From assembly GCF_014649035.1 (NCBI RefSeq), contig NZ_BMSG01000032.1:1-64000 (forward strand): a DNA stretch of 64,000 nucleotides. The letters run 5' to 3'. This DNA comes from Streptomyces sindenensis (GTDB lineage Bacteria > Actinomycetota > Actinomycetes > Streptomycetales > Streptomycetaceae). Shown here one piece after another: positions 1 to 8,125 of this stretch. How positions within the stretch are numbered: position 1 is the first letter of the stretch; each line of letters opens with the position of its first letter. The notes beneath the pieces were generated by a model. It did no database searches, was not told where the DNA came from, and saw nothing but the letters and a program-made list of their open reading frames with translations. The position numbers and the translations under genes were made by a program.

Positions 1-49
1 CGGTCGCGTCGGGCACGTACTTCACACAGACAACGATCCTCAAGCTCAC
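1..49 (-). CDS. etfB: Electron transfer flavoprotein beta subunit, N-terminal fragment
   Basis: Only the first 16 codons lie in the window; the gene runs off the left edge. The leftward translation from GTG at 49-47 begins MSLRIVVCVKYVPDAT, the characteristic N-terminus of actinobacterial EtfB. An AGGAG ribosome binding site sits 7 nt upstream. EtfB with EtfA forms the FAD/AMP-containing flavoprotein that takes electrons from acyl-CoA dehydrogenases. It is divergent from the TetR gene at 183 and has a well-formed promoter wrapped by two operators at 109-150. The N-terminus is distinctive, but 16 residues is little, so the call rests on that plus context. Confidence 0.85.
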   Translation of the reverse strand, partial: MSLRIVVCVKYVPDAT

Positions 50-108
50 GCCGGCTCTCCTGCCTACCTGGGTGTGGTCCCACCTGGGTGTCATTCGTAC
101 TGATGGAG

Positions 109-150
109 AGAATATGGCACTCAGTACCCTCTGTAAAGGTACCCAGTGCC
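109..150 (-). promoter_or_regulatory. etfB promoter with paired TetR-type operators
   Basis: On the minus strand a -35 TTTACA (137-132) and -10 TATTCT (114-109) are separated by exactly 17 nt. One 13-bp operator (138-150, GGTACCCAGTGCC on the plus strand) abuts the -35, and a second (116-128, GGCACTCAGTACC) fills the spacer. Both are near-matches to the perfect palindrome GGCACTCAGTGCC at 954 and 977. The two sites are 22 bp apart and also form a larger 11/13 inverted repeat. The region lies 33-67 bp upstream of the TetR start at 183, so it may also serve autoregulation; I see no good rightward promoter here. Confidence 0.75.
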
Positions 151-182
151 AAATCCCGCCCTCCGATGCTACGTTTCGCGGC

Positions 183-944
183 ATGAGCGAGGCGCGAGGA
201 CCCGAGAAGAAGGCACCCATGCGGGAGGTGCTGGCGCAGGCCGCCTTCCAGCTCTTTCTGGAGCGGGGCTTCGAGCGGACGACCGTGGACGACATCGTGG
301 CGCGGGCCGGCGTGGGCCGGCGTTCGTTCTTCCGGTACTTCCCGTCGAAGGAGGACGCGGTCTTCCCGGACCACGAGCGCTGCCTGGCGGAGATGACCGA
401 ATTCCTGGCCGCCGCGGACGACGGCGATCCGGTCGGCGCGGTGTCCGACGCCGCGCGCATCGTGCTGCGGATGTACGCGGACAACCCCGAGTTCTCCGTG
501 CAGCGCTATCGCCTCACCCGGGAGGTGCCGGGGCTGCGGACGTACGAGCTGTCCGTGGTGCGCCGCTACGAGCAGACCCTCGCCGGTCATCTGCGGAGCC
601 GGTTCGGTGCGGACGGCGACGGGGCGTTGCGGGCCGAGGTGATCGCCGCGTCCGTGGTCGCCGCGCACAACAACGGGCTGCGGCTGTGGCTGCGTTCGGG
701 CGGCGAGGGGGATCCCGAGGCGGCGGTCGACCATGCGCTCGCCCTGGTGCGCGAGGTGTGGGGGCGGCCCGCCGCCTCCGCCGCCCCGGCCGCCCCCGGG
801 GCCTCTGCCGCCGTCCCGGCGGTTCCCCTCGCGGTCTCCGGTGGCGGTGACGGCGACGGTGAGGTGGTGGTGATGGTCGCGCGGAAGGGCACCCCGATGT
901 GGCGCGTCGTGCAGCAGATCGAGTCGGCCGTCGGCGAGAACTGA
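183..944 (+). CDS. TetR-family transcriptional regulator (paralogue of the one at 41962)
   Basis: A 253-residue repressor with an N-terminal TetR helix-turn-helix (about residues 15-60; recognition helix GVGRRSFFRYF) and a TetR C-terminal ligand domain. I chose ATG 183; the frame stays open further upstream, but that part would overlap the operators. It is divergent from etfB. Its helix-turn-helix and the following PDH, YRLTREVP and RYE segments are closely shared with the second TetR at 41962-42774, so the two are paralogues and probably read the same operator. The effector is probably an acyl-CoA, inferred from the linked genes. The C-terminal tail is alanine/proline-rich and low in complexity. 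Confidence 0.85.
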   Translation: MSEARGPEKKAPMREVLAQAAFQLFLERGFERTTVDDIVARAGVGRRSFFRYFPSKEDAVFPDHERCLAEMTEFLAAADDGDPVGAVSDAARIVLRMYADNPEFSVQRYRLTREVPGLRTYELSVVRRYEQTLAGHLRSRFGADGDGALRAEVIAASVVAAHNNGLRLWLRSGGEGDPEAAVDHALALVREVWGRPAASAAPAAPGASAAVPAVPLAVSGGGDGDGEVVVMVARKGTPMWRVVQQIESAVGEN

Positions 945-953
945 GTATCGATG

Positions 954-996
954 GGCACTCAGTGCCTTTACGGCCCGGCACTCAGTGCCATATGGT
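954..996 (+). promoter_or_regulatory. Promoter with two perfect GGCACTCAGTGCC operators
   Basis: Two perfect copies of the 13-bp palindrome GGCACTCAGTGCC lie at 954-966 and 977-989. A candidate -35 TTTACG (967-972) follows the first directly, the second sits inside the 18-nt spacer, and a -10 TATGGT follows at 991-996. This is the same operator/-35/operator/-10 layout as in front of etfB and ccr. It would drive the DUF35 gene starting at 1055. These are the two perfect copies among the six sites. Confidence 0.8.
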
Positions 997-1054
997 GCGG
1001 ACGCGCCGGCAGTGCAGGTGCGGCGCGTCCGAGTCGAGCGCAGGGGGTCGAGCC

Positions 1055-1438
1055 GTGTCCCAGACAGGAATGGGTACCGTCCAGAAGGCGCACGAGGAGT
1101 GCGGCCTTGCCTACCACCGCTGCCGCTGGTGCGGCACCGCCTCCTTCCGGCGGCTGCTGTGCCCGGTGTGCGCGTCCAGCGAACTGGAGCCCGAACGCAC
1201 CACCGGCGACGGCGTCATCGTCCGGACCGCCGTCATCCACCGCTACACCGAGGCGGCGCGCAACGAGTCCCTGGTGCGGTTCTCCGAGGGCTTCGTCTTC
1301 CGCTGCCGGGTCGTGGGGGCGGCCCCGCACCTGGTGACGGTCGGCGCACGCGTCCGGCCCGTCTCCGGGGACGAGCCGGAGACGGGCGAGGTGGTGCTGG
1401 AACTCTGCGATCCCCCCGCGCGGCAGGACTGGATCTGA
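1055..1438 (+). CDS. Zn-ribbon/OB-fold (DUF35) protein, acyl-CoA associated
   Basis: 127 residues. The N-terminal third has a rubredoxin-like zinc ribbon with two CxxC knuckles (HRCRWC and LCPVC). The rest is an OB-fold of the DUF35 type, with the conserved TGDG-V segment. DUF35 proteins usually partner thiolases or bind acyl-CoA; no thiolase is adjacent here. I chose GTG 1055 because GGGGG lies 7 nt upstream; ATG 1070 is a possible alternative. It follows the TetR gene on the same strand but has its own operator-bearing promoter, so it is probably in the etfB/ccr regulon. Confidence 0.8.
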   Translation: MSQTGMGTVQKAHEECGLAYHRCRWCGTASFRRLLCPVCASSELEPERTTGDGVIVRTAVIHRYTEAARNESLVRFSEGFVFRCRVVGAAPHLVTVGARVRPVSGDEPETGEVVLELCDPPARQDWI

Positions 1439-1463
1439 ACGGCCCCGGCCGCCGCGTGGGCGG

Positions 1464-2159
1464 TCAGCCGAGCCGGTCGACCAGTTCGGCGGCCAACGGG
1501 GCGGACGACGCGGGGTTCTGACCGGTGATCAGGTTGCGGTCGGTGATGACGAACGGCGCCCAGGGCTCACCCTCCTGGAACTCCGCGCCCGCCGCCACCA
1601 GCCGGTCCTGGAGCAGCCACTCGGCCTTCTCCGCGAGGCCCGCCTGGCTCTCCTCGGTGTTGGTGAAGCCGGTCAGCCGGTACCCGGCGAACGCGTTTGC
1701 GCCGTCGGGGCCGGTCGCGGCGAGCAGCGCCGCCGGACCGTGGCAGACCACACCCAGCGGCTTCCCCGAGGCCAGTGCGGCGGTGAGCAGCCGGCCGGAG
1801 GCCTCGTTCACCGCGAGGTCCTCCATCGGGCCGTGGCCGCCGGGGTAGAACACCGCGTCGTACGCGTCCAGGTCCACGTCCTCCAGCGCGACGGGCCGCC
1901 GCAGCTCCTCGAACGCGTCCAGCGCGGCCGCGACCCGGTCGGCGCCCTCCTGGCCGCCGTTGGCCTCGGGCGCCAGGCTGCCGCGGTCAACGGTCGGGAC
2001 GACGCCGCCCGGGGTGGCGACGACCACCTCGTGGCCGGCGGCGGTGAGCGTCTCGTACGGGGTGACGGCCTCCTCGGCCCAGAAACCCGTGGGGTGCTTC
2101 GTGCCGTCCGCCAGGGTCCAGTGGTCCGCGCCGGTCACCACGAAAAGGATCTTTGCCAT
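1464..2159 (-). CDS. DJ-1/PfpI family protein (type 1 glutamine amidotransferase-like)
   Basis: 231 residues covering the whole DJ-1/PfpI fold. The nucleophile elbow is GVVCHGPAALL, with Cys followed by His, and the AEEAVTPY segment near the N-terminus supplies the conserved glutamate. The YPGGHGPMEDL loop is typical of the Hsp31/glyoxalase III-like subgroup, which acts on methylglyoxal-type carbonyls or as a chaperone; which of these applies here cannot be read from the sequence. It is divergent from the LysR gene at 2287, which is its likely regulator. It converges on the DUF35 gene. Confidence 0.85.
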   Translation of the reverse strand: MAKILFVVTGADHWTLADGTKHPTGFWAEEAVTPYETLTAAGHEVVVATPGGVVPTVDRGSLAPEANGGQEGADRVAAALDAFEELRRPVALEDVDLDAYDAVFYPGGHGPMEDLAVNEASGRLLTAALASGKPLGVVCHGPAALLAATGPDGANAFAGYRLTGFTNTEESQAGLAEKAEWLLQDRLVAAGAEFQEGEPWAPFVITDRNLITGQNPASSAPLAAELVDRLG

Positions 2160-2259
2160 GTCGTACGTCTCCGTAGATCAGAGGGGTGTCGAGGGGTCGG
2201 GGTCGGGGTCGGTCGAGGGATCGGGAAGTGCTGACCTGTGCGACGGTAGGCGGGATTAC

Positions 2260-2277
2260 CCATAGGTTTCCAATAGG
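2260..2277. promoter_or_regulatory. Candidate LysR binding repeats
   Basis: Two direct repeats, CCATAGG (2260-2266) and CCAATAGG (2270-2277), are unusually AT-rich for this window. They sit about 10 bp before the LysR start codon in the divergent intergenic region. LysR proteins bind near their own start, so autoregulation is plausible, but this is inference from position only. Confidence 0.3.
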
Positions 2278-2286
2278 CTGGCAGGT

Positions 2287-3252
2287 ATGAGGAATAAGGA
2301 TCCTGATGGGTTCGCGGGACTGGGCCGTCCGGCGGACGCGCCACCCGGTCCGGCCGATCTGAATCTCCTGCGGACCTTTCTCGCCGTGCACCGCTCGGGG
2401 TCCTTCACCGCCGCCGCCCGGTTGCTCGGCCTCTCCCAGCCGACCGTCACCGCCCAGATACGCACCCTGGAGCGGCAGGTGGGCCGGGAGCTGTTCGAGC
2501 GGCTGCCGCGCGGGGTCGCCCCCTCGCCGTACGCGGACGAGCTGGCGGCCCGCGTCGTCGCCCCGCTGGACGCCCTCGCCGAGGTCGCGGGCGACACGGT
2601 TCCGGCCGGTCAGCGCCCGGCCGACCCCGTCCACCTGGCGGGCCCCGCCGAGCTGATGTGCCTGCGAGTGCTGCCCGCGCTGGCCCCGCTCGTCGCGGAC
2701 GGGCTGCTGCTGCGCGCCGCGACCGGGCTCACCGATCCGCTCCTGGACGAGCTGCGGGCCGGCCGTCACGACCTGGTCATCGCCACCACCCGGCCGCGCG
2801 GCCGGGCGTTTTCGGCGGTGCCCCTGATGGACGAGGAGTTCGTGCTGACGGCCGCCCCGCACTGGGCCGCCCGCACCGGGGGGCCGGAGAACCTCGCCGC
2901 CCGGGGGCCGGCCGCGCTGCACGGCCTGCCCCTGGTCACGTACGCCGAGGACCTGCCCATCGCCCGCCGCTACTGGCGGCACGTCTTCGGCCGCCGCCTC
3001 GACTGCCGGGCCGCCGTCACCGTGCCCGACCTGCGCGGGGTGCTCGCCGCCGTGGTGGCGGGGGCGGGCTTCTCGGTGCTGCCGCGCTACCTCTGCGCGG
3101 CCGAACTGGCCTCGGGTGCCCTCGTCGAGCTGTACGTCCCCGAGGACCCGCCGATCAACACCGCGTACCTCGTGCAGCGCCCCGGTTCCGCCGTCAACCC
3201 CCAGGTGGCGCGGGTGCGCGACCTGCTGACCGAGGCCGCCCGCGCGTGGTGA
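2287..3252 (+). CDS. LysR-family transcriptional regulator
   Basis: 321 residues. An N-terminal LysR winged helix (about residues 22-80: LNLLRTFLAVHRSGSFTAAA, then SQPTVTAQIRTLE) is followed by a periplasmic-binding-like effector domain. ATG 2287 is used. Divergent transcription from the DJ-1/PfpI gene suggests it controls that gene, perhaps in response to electrophile stress. The 261 bp downstream (3253-3513) hold no gene that I can see. Confidence 0.9.
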   Translation: MRNKDPDGFAGLGRPADAPPGPADLNLLRTFLAVHRSGSFTAAARLLGLSQPTVTAQIRTLERQVGRELFERLPRGVAPSPYADELAARVVAPLDALAEVAGDTVPAGQRPADPVHLAGPAELMCLRVLPALAPLVADGLLLRAATGLTDPLLDELRAGRHDLVIATTRPRGRAFSAVPLMDEEFVLTAAPHWAARTGGPENLAARGPAALHGLPLVTYAEDLPIARRYWRHVFGRRLDCRAAVTVPDLRGVLAAVVAGAGFSVLPRYLCAAELASGALVELYVPEDPPINTAYLVQRPGSAVNPQVARVRDLLTEAARAW

Positions 3253-3513
3253 GCGACCGGTCGGCCACGGTGGGGAGGGCATGCGGCAGGACGGTCGTCA
3301 GCGTTCCCGCGGCGACCCCGGACCCCAGGACACCGAGGTACGCGAGAGTGCCGCCGGGGAGGAACCGGGCGCGTCGGCCCGGGAGCCGAGGGCCGGCGCG
3401 GGAGCGGAGGAGCCCCGAGGCGCAGGACCCCTGTGAGCGCGGCGACACCTCCGCACAGGCTCCGTCCTCAAGCGCCTGACCGGCTCGATGTGCGGCCATG
3501 ATTGGGTGGGGCC

Positions 3514-4359
3514 ATGATCGATGACTTTCTCCACGGAGCCGCCGGGGACACCGGACCGCTGGCCGAGGTCGAGGCCGCCGTGCGCGCCGCCGCCGCTGCC
3601 GAGATCGTGCCCCGCCACCGGAAGCTCGCCGCCCACGAGATCATCGAGAAGAGCGGCCCGCACGACCTGGTCACCGCCGCCGACCGGCTGGCCGAGGAAC
3701 ACCTCACCGCCGCCCTCACCAAGCTGCTGCCCGGCTCGGTCGTCGTCGGCGAGGAATCCGTCCACGCGGACCCGGCGGTCTACGACGCCCTCGGCGGCGA
3801 CGCACCCGTCTGGATCGTCGACCCGGTCGACGGCACCCGCCAGTTCGTCCGCGGCGAGGCCGGCTTCTGCACGCTGGTCGCCCTCGCCCAGCACGGCGAG
3901 ATCCACGCCTCCTGGACGTACGCCCCGGTCCTCGGCGAGATGGCCGTCGCCGTGCGCGGCCGGGGCGCCACTCTCAACGGCGCCCCGATACGCGCCGGAG
4001 CCCCCGCCCCCGGCGCCGTCCTCAACGTGGCGATGTCGCACCCCGACTACACCACCGACGCCCAGAAGCGGGCCCTGCTCGGCCTGCGCACCGAAGGCAT
4101 CGCGCCCCGGCCCTGCGGCTCGGCGGGCCTGGAGTACCTCGCGGTGGCGCGCGGGGACCTCGACGGCATCGCGTTCAACTGGGAGTACGCCTGGGACCAC
4201 GCGGCCGGACTGCTCTTGGTCACCGAGGCGGGCGGCGCGCAGTCGACCCTGGCGGGCGTCCCGTTCCGGATCGCGGGCGGCAACGCCCTGCCGTTCACGG
4301 CGGCCCGCGACGAGGCCACCGCCGAACGGATCCTGACGGCGCTGCGGGCGGGCGGCTGA
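3514..4359 (+). CDS. Inositol monophosphatase family phosphatase (histidinol-phosphatase type)
   Basis: 281 residues with the Mg-dependent phosphatase signatures: GEES (metal ligand glutamates), WIVDPVDGTRQF (motif 1) and WDHAAG (motif 2). Actinobacterial members of this size include histidinol phosphatase HisN and inositol-1-phosphatase; I cannot separate these by eye, though the length and the DPVDGTRQFVRG motif lean toward HisN. ATG 3514 has GGTGGGG just upstream; an in-frame TTG at 3502 is less likely. A perfect hairpin follows the stop. Confidence 0.8.
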   Translation: MIDDFLHGAAGDTGPLAEVEAAVRAAAAAEIVPRHRKLAAHEIIEKSGPHDLVTAADRLAEEHLTAALTKLLPGSVVVGEESVHADPAVYDALGGDAPVWIVDPVDGTRQFVRGEAGFCTLVALAQHGEIHASWTYAPVLGEMAVAVRGRGATLNGAPIRAGAPAPGAVLNVAMSHPDYTTDAQKRALLGLRTEGIAPRPCGSAGLEYLAVARGDLDGIAFNWEYAWDHAAGLLLVTEAGGAQSTLAGVPFRIAGGNALPFTAARDEATAERILTALRAGG

Positions 4360-4364
4360 CCGGA

Positions 4365-4386
4365 ACGGGCGGCCGGGGCCGCCCGT
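4365..4386 (+). terminator. Terminator hairpin after the inositol phosphatase gene
   Basis: Perfect 10-bp arms ACGGGCGGCC/GGCCGCCCGT with a 2-nt centre begin 5 nt after the stop codon. There is no U-tract, as is usual in Streptomyces. Confidence 0.6.
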
Positions 4387-4492
4387 GGACCGGCCCGAGC
4401 CGCACGCGGATCCGCGGGGGGTCCGCGTCCGCGCTGTCGGTGGGGCCGCATACCCTGGGGGTCCGACTGCCGGCCGACGAAGGAGTCCCCAG

Positions 4493-5911
4493 GTGCCGTC
4501 GATGCTCGATGCGGTCGTGGTGGGCGCCGGGCCCAACGGACTGACCGCCGCGGCCGAACTGGCCCGCCGGGGCTGCTCCGTGGAGGTCCACGAGGCGCAC
4601 GACACCATCGGTGGCGGAGCCCGCACCGAGGAGCTGACCCTCCCCGGGTTCCGGCACGACCCGTGTTCCGCCGTGCACCCCCTCGGGATCGGCTCGCCCG
4701 CGTTCCGGGCGATGCCCCTGGCCCGGCACGGCCTGGAATGGCTGCACCCCGAGGTCGACCTCGCCCACCCCTTCCTCGACGGCACCGCCGCCGCCCTCAC
4801 CCGCTCCGTCGGTGAGAGCGCCATGACCCTGGGGGCCGCCGACGCCGGCGCCTACCGCCGCCTCATGGCCCCCTTCGTCGGCCGCTGGGACACCCTGGCC
4901 GCCGACTTCCTGCGCACCCCCTGGGAGAGCCTGCCCCGCGACCCGTACCGGCTGGCCCGCTTCGGTCTGCTCGGCCTCCAGCCCGCCACCTGGGTCTCCC
5001 GGCGCTTCCAGGGCGAGAAGGCCCGCGGCCTCTTCGCCGGGCTCGCCGCCCACGCCATAGCGCCCACCAGCGGCTTCGCCACCTCGGCCGTCGCCCTCGT
5101 CTTCGCGCTCGCCGCCCACGAGAACGGCTGGCCGGTGCCGCGCGGCGGCTCCCAGGCCATCTCCGACGCCCTCGCCTCCCTGCTCCGGGCACACGGCGGC
5201 ACGATCCGCACCGGCAGCGAGGTCAAGCGGCTGGACGAACTGCCGCCCGCCCGCGCCTACGTCTTCGACACCTCGCCCTCCGCCCTCGCCCGCATCGCCG
5301 GACTCGGCAGCGCCTACCACCGCTACCGGTACGGCGCCTCCGCCTTCAAGATCGACTACGCGCTGTCCGGCCCCGTCCCCTGGACCGCGCCCGAGGCCCG
5401 CCGCGCGGGCACCGTCCACATCGGCCCCACCGCCACCGCCATCGACACCGCGCTGAAGGCCGCGGTCGAGGGCCGCGATCCCAGCGCCCCCTTCCTCATC
5501 ACCGCCCAGCCCTCCCTGACCGACCCCTCACGGGCCCCCGAAGGACGCCACGTCTTCTGGGCGTACGGACATGTCCCGGCGGGCTGGGAGGGCGACGCCA
5601 CCGACGTCATCGAGCGCCAACTGGAGCGCTTCGCCCCCGGGTTCCGCGATCTGGTCCTCGCCCGCGCCGTCGCCGGACCGCCCGAACTCGCCGCGCGCAA
5701 CGCGAATTACATCGGCGGCGACATCGCCTGCGGGGCCTTCGCCGGCCTCCAGACCCTGATCCGCCCCAAGCTGGCCCGCGTCCCGTACGCCACCGCGCAC
5801 CCCGCCGTGTTCCTCTGCTCCTCGGCCACCCCGCCCGGACCGGGGGTGCACGGCATGTCCGGTCACCACGCCGCCAAGGCCGTATGGCGGCGACTGCGGG
5901 CGGGATCCTGA
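4493..5911 (+). CDS. FAD-dependent oxidoreductase, phytoene desaturase-like (COG1233)
   Basis: 472 residues. The N-terminus has a Rossmann FAD motif (VVVGAGPNGLTAAAELARRG), then GGGARTEELTLPGF, the second conserved block of phytoene dehydrogenase-like amine oxidoreductases. The C-terminal GPGVHGMSGHHAA segment is the FAD-binding closing motif. GTG 4493 is preceded by AAGGAG 7 nt upstream; ATG 4502 is an alternative. No carotenoid genes are nearby, so carotenoid chemistry should not be assumed; many actinobacterial paralogues are uncharacterised. Confidence 0.8.
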   Translation: MPSMLDAVVVGAGPNGLTAAAELARRGCSVEVHEAHDTIGGGARTEELTLPGFRHDPCSAVHPLGIGSPAFRAMPLARHGLEWLHPEVDLAHPFLDGTAAALTRSVGESAMTLGAADAGAYRRLMAPFVGRWDTLAADFLRTPWESLPRDPYRLARFGLLGLQPATWVSRRFQGEKARGLFAGLAAHAIAPTSGFATSAVALVFALAAHENGWPVPRGGSQAISDALASLLRAHGGTIRTGSEVKRLDELPPARAYVFDTSPSALARIAGLGSAYHRYRYGASAFKIDYALSGPVPWTAPEARRAGTVHIGPTATAIDTALKAAVEGRDPSAPFLITAQPSLTDPSRAPEGRHVFWAYGHVPAGWEGDATDVIERQLERFAPGFRDLVLARAVAGPPELAARNANYIGGDIACGAFAGLQTLIRPKLARVPYATAHPAVFLCSSATPPGPGVHGMSGHHAAKAVWRRLRAGS

Positions 5912-5990
5912 AGCGGCCACCCGGCCGCGGCGGGTGCCGGACCATGCGGACCGGGCGGCGAAGGGCCCCGGCGCGCGGCATGATGTCCGC

Positions 5991-6527
5991 ATGAGCACCT
6001 CTGTCTCTCCCGCCGTACGTCTGGTCCGCGGCGACATCACCGATCAGTCCGTCGACGTCATCGTCAACGCGGCGAACTCCTCGCTGCTCGGCGGTGGCGG
6101 AGTCGACGGCGCCATCCACCGGCGCGGCGGCCCCGACATCCTCGCCGCCTGCCGTGAACTGCGCGCCTCGCGGTACGGAAAGGGCCTGCCCACCGGACAG
6201 GCCGTCGCCACCACCGCCGGACGCCTCGACGCGCAGTGGATCGTGCACACGGTCGGCCCGGTCTTCTCCGGAGCCGAGGACCGGTCCGCCCTGCTCGCCT
6301 CCTGCTATCGCGAATCCCTGCGTCTGGCCGCCGAGTTGGGCGCCAAGTCGATCGCGTTCCCGGCGATCTCCACCGGTATCTACGGCTGGCCGATGGACGA
6401 CGGGGCCCGGATCGCGGTGCGTACGGTCCTGGCGGAGACCGTGGAGCCGGTCGAGGAGGTGCGCTTCGTGCTCTTCGACGCGCACGCGTACGTGGAGTTC
6501 GAGGAAGTCCTCGCGATGCGCGGCTGA
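5991..6527 (+). CDS. Macrodomain protein, O-acetyl-ADP-ribose deacetylase type
   Basis: A 178-residue stand-alone macrodomain. The signature VDVIVNAANSSLLGGGGVDG (about residues 20-40) contains the catalytic Asn/Asp pair of the MacroD/YmdB class. The second signature, AFPAISTGIYGWP, forms the phosphate loop. Proteins of this class hydrolyse O-acetyl-ADP-ribose and remove ADP-ribose from acidic residues. Neighbours on the right are DNA-alkylation repair genes, with 113 bp and a likely separate promoter between. Confidence 0.9.
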   Translation: MSTSVSPAVRLVRGDITDQSVDVIVNAANSSLLGGGGVDGAIHRRGGPDILAACRELRASRYGKGLPTGQAVATTAGRLDAQWIVHTVGPVFSGAEDRSALLASCYRESLRLAAELGAKSIAFPAISTGIYGWPMDDGARIAVRTVLAETVEPVEEVRFVLFDAHAYVEFEEVLAMRG

Positions 6528-6567
6528 GCGCGCGCACACCCGGGGGACACCCGGTGGTCGTATGGCT

Positions 6568-6604
6568 GTTGGATTTCCGCGTGACCTCCATGTCGGATTT
6601 CCGC
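6568..6604 (+). promoter_or_regulatory. Candidate Ada operator: paired direct repeats
   Basis: A 13-bp direct repeat, GTTGGATTTCCGC (6568-6580) and GTCGGATTTCCGC (6592-6604), matches at 12 of 13 positions with a 24-bp period. It ends 36 bp before the start codon of the Ada-AlkA fusion. AraC-type proteins such as Ada bind direct repeats in their own promoter, so this is the obvious candidate site. It is AT-richer than its surroundings. Confidence 0.5.
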
Positions 6605-6640
6605 CAGCCAAGCCCCTGACCGGTGAACCATCCTGGAACC

Positions 6641-8113
6641 ATGCACACCGACACCGAGCGCTGCGTGCGGGCCGTCCAGTCCAAGGACGCCCGCTTCGAC
6701 GGCTGGTTCTTCACCGCGGTCCTCACCACCCGGATCTACTGCCGCCCCAGCTGCCCCGTCGTGCCGCCCAAGACCCGCAACATGACCTTCTACCCGAGCG
6801 CCGCCGCCTGCCAGCAGGCAGGCTTCCGGGCCTGCAAGCGGTGCCGCCCCGACACCAGCCCCGGCTCCCCGGAGTGGAACGCCCGCGCCGACGCCGTCGC
6901 CCGCGCCATGCGCCTCATCCAGGACGGGGTCGTCGACCGCGAGGGCGTGCCCGGGCTCGCGGCCCGGCTCGGCTACTCCGCCCGCCAGATCGAACGCCAG
7001 TTGCTGGCCGAGCTGGGCGCCGGACCGCTGGCCCTGGCCCGCGCCCAGCGGGCCCAGACCGCCCGCCTGCTCATCGAGACGACCGAACTCCCCATGGCCC
7101 AGGTGGCGTTCGCCGCCGGCTTCTCCTCGATCCGCACCTTCAACGAGACGGTCCGCGAGGTCTTCGCCCTGGCCCCCGGCGATCTGCGCACCCGCGCCGC
7201 CCGGGGCCCGCGCACCACCGCCGCACCCGGCGTCATCGCGCTGCGCCTGCCCTACCGGGCCCCGCTCAACCCCAGCAATCTCTTCGGCCACCTGGCCGCG
7301 ACCGCGGTCCCCGGCGTCGAGGAGTGGCGCGACGGCGCGTACCGGCGCACGCTGACCCTCCCGTACGGGCACGGCGTCGTCGCCCTGAGCCCGAAACCCG
7401 ACCACATCGCCTGCCGGCTCTCCCTCACCGACCCCCGCGACCTCACGCGGGCCATCAGCCGCTGCCGCTGGCTCCTCGACCTGGACGCGGATCCGGTCGC
7501 CGTCGACGCACAGCTGCGCACCGACCCGCTGCTGGCCCCGCTGGTCGACGCGGGCCCCGGCCGCCGGGTGCCGCGCACCGTGGACGGCGCGGAGTTCGCC
7601 GTACGCGCGGTGCTCGGCCAGCAGGTCTCCACCGCCGCCGCCCGCACCCACGCGGCCCGGCTCGTCACCGCCCACGGCGTCCCGGTCGACGACCCCGAGG
7701 GCGGGCTCACCCACCTGTTCCCGACCCCCGACGCGCTGGCCGGTCTCGACCCGGAGACCCTCGCGCTGCCGCGTACCCGCCGCACCACCCTCACCACGCT
7801 CGTCGCCGCCCTCGCGGAGGGCCGGCTGCGGCTCGACACCGACACCGACCGCGAACGGGCCCGCGCCGAACTGGCCGCGCTGCCCGGCTTCGGCCCCTGG
7901 ACCGTCGAGTCCATCGCCATGCGGTCCCTCGGCGACCCCGACGCCTTCCTCCCCACCGACCTCGGTATCCGCCGCGCGGCCGAACGGCTCGGCCTGCGGG
8001 CCACCCCCGCGGCCCTCACCGCACGGGCCGCCGACTGGCGCCCCTGGCGGGCGTACGCCGTGCAGTACCTGTGGACGGTGGACGACCACCCCATCAACCA
8101 CCTGCCCGCCTGA
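6641..8113 (+). CDS. Ada regulator / AlkA 3-methyladenine DNA glycosylase fusion
   Basis: 490 residues in three parts. Residues about 1-80 are the Ada zinc/methyl-acceptor domain, with YCRPSC and CKRC supplying the four cysteines, one of which accepts a methyl group from DNA phosphotriesters. About 85-190 is an AraC helix-turn-helix. About 200-490 is AlkA-like, with the helix-hairpin-helix LPGFGPWTVE and the catalytic aspartate region PTDLGI. It would sense alkylation, activate its own operon and excise alkylated bases. ATG 6641 is the likely start; an in-frame GTG at 6623 is possible. Ogt follows 12 bp later. Confidence 0.92.
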   Translation: MHTDTERCVRAVQSKDARFDGWFFTAVLTTRIYCRPSCPVVPPKTRNMTFYPSAAACQQAGFRACKRCRPDTSPGSPEWNARADAVARAMRLIQDGVVDREGVPGLAARLGYSARQIERQLLAELGAGPLALARAQRAQTARLLIETTELPMAQVAFAAGFSSIRTFNETVREVFALAPGDLRTRAARGPRTTAAPGVIALRLPYRAPLNPSNLFGHLAATAVPGVEEWRDGAYRRTLTLPYGHGVVALSPKPDHIACRLSLTDPRDLTRAISRCRWLLDLDADPVAVDAQLRTDPLLAPLVDAGPGRRVPRTVDGAEFAVRAVLGQQVSTAAARTHAARLVTAHGVPVDDPEGGLTHLFPTPDALAGLDPETLALPRTRRTTLTTLVAALAEGRLRLDTDTDRERARAELAALPGFGPWTVESIAMRSLGDPDAFLPTDLGIRRAAERLGLRATPAALTARAADWRPWRAYAVQYLWTVDDHPINHLPA

Positions 8114-8125
8114 AGGAGGCCCCTC

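Noticed and set aside
116..183. A rightward promoter for the TetR gene within the operator region
   Set aside because: No acceptable -35/-10 pair at suitable spacing is visible in that direction; the clear promoter points left, into etfB.
4493..5911. Carotenoid biosynthesis gene (crtI)
   Set aside because: Only the general phytoene-desaturase-like fold is seen; no phytoene synthase, cyclase or other carotenoid gene is nearby.
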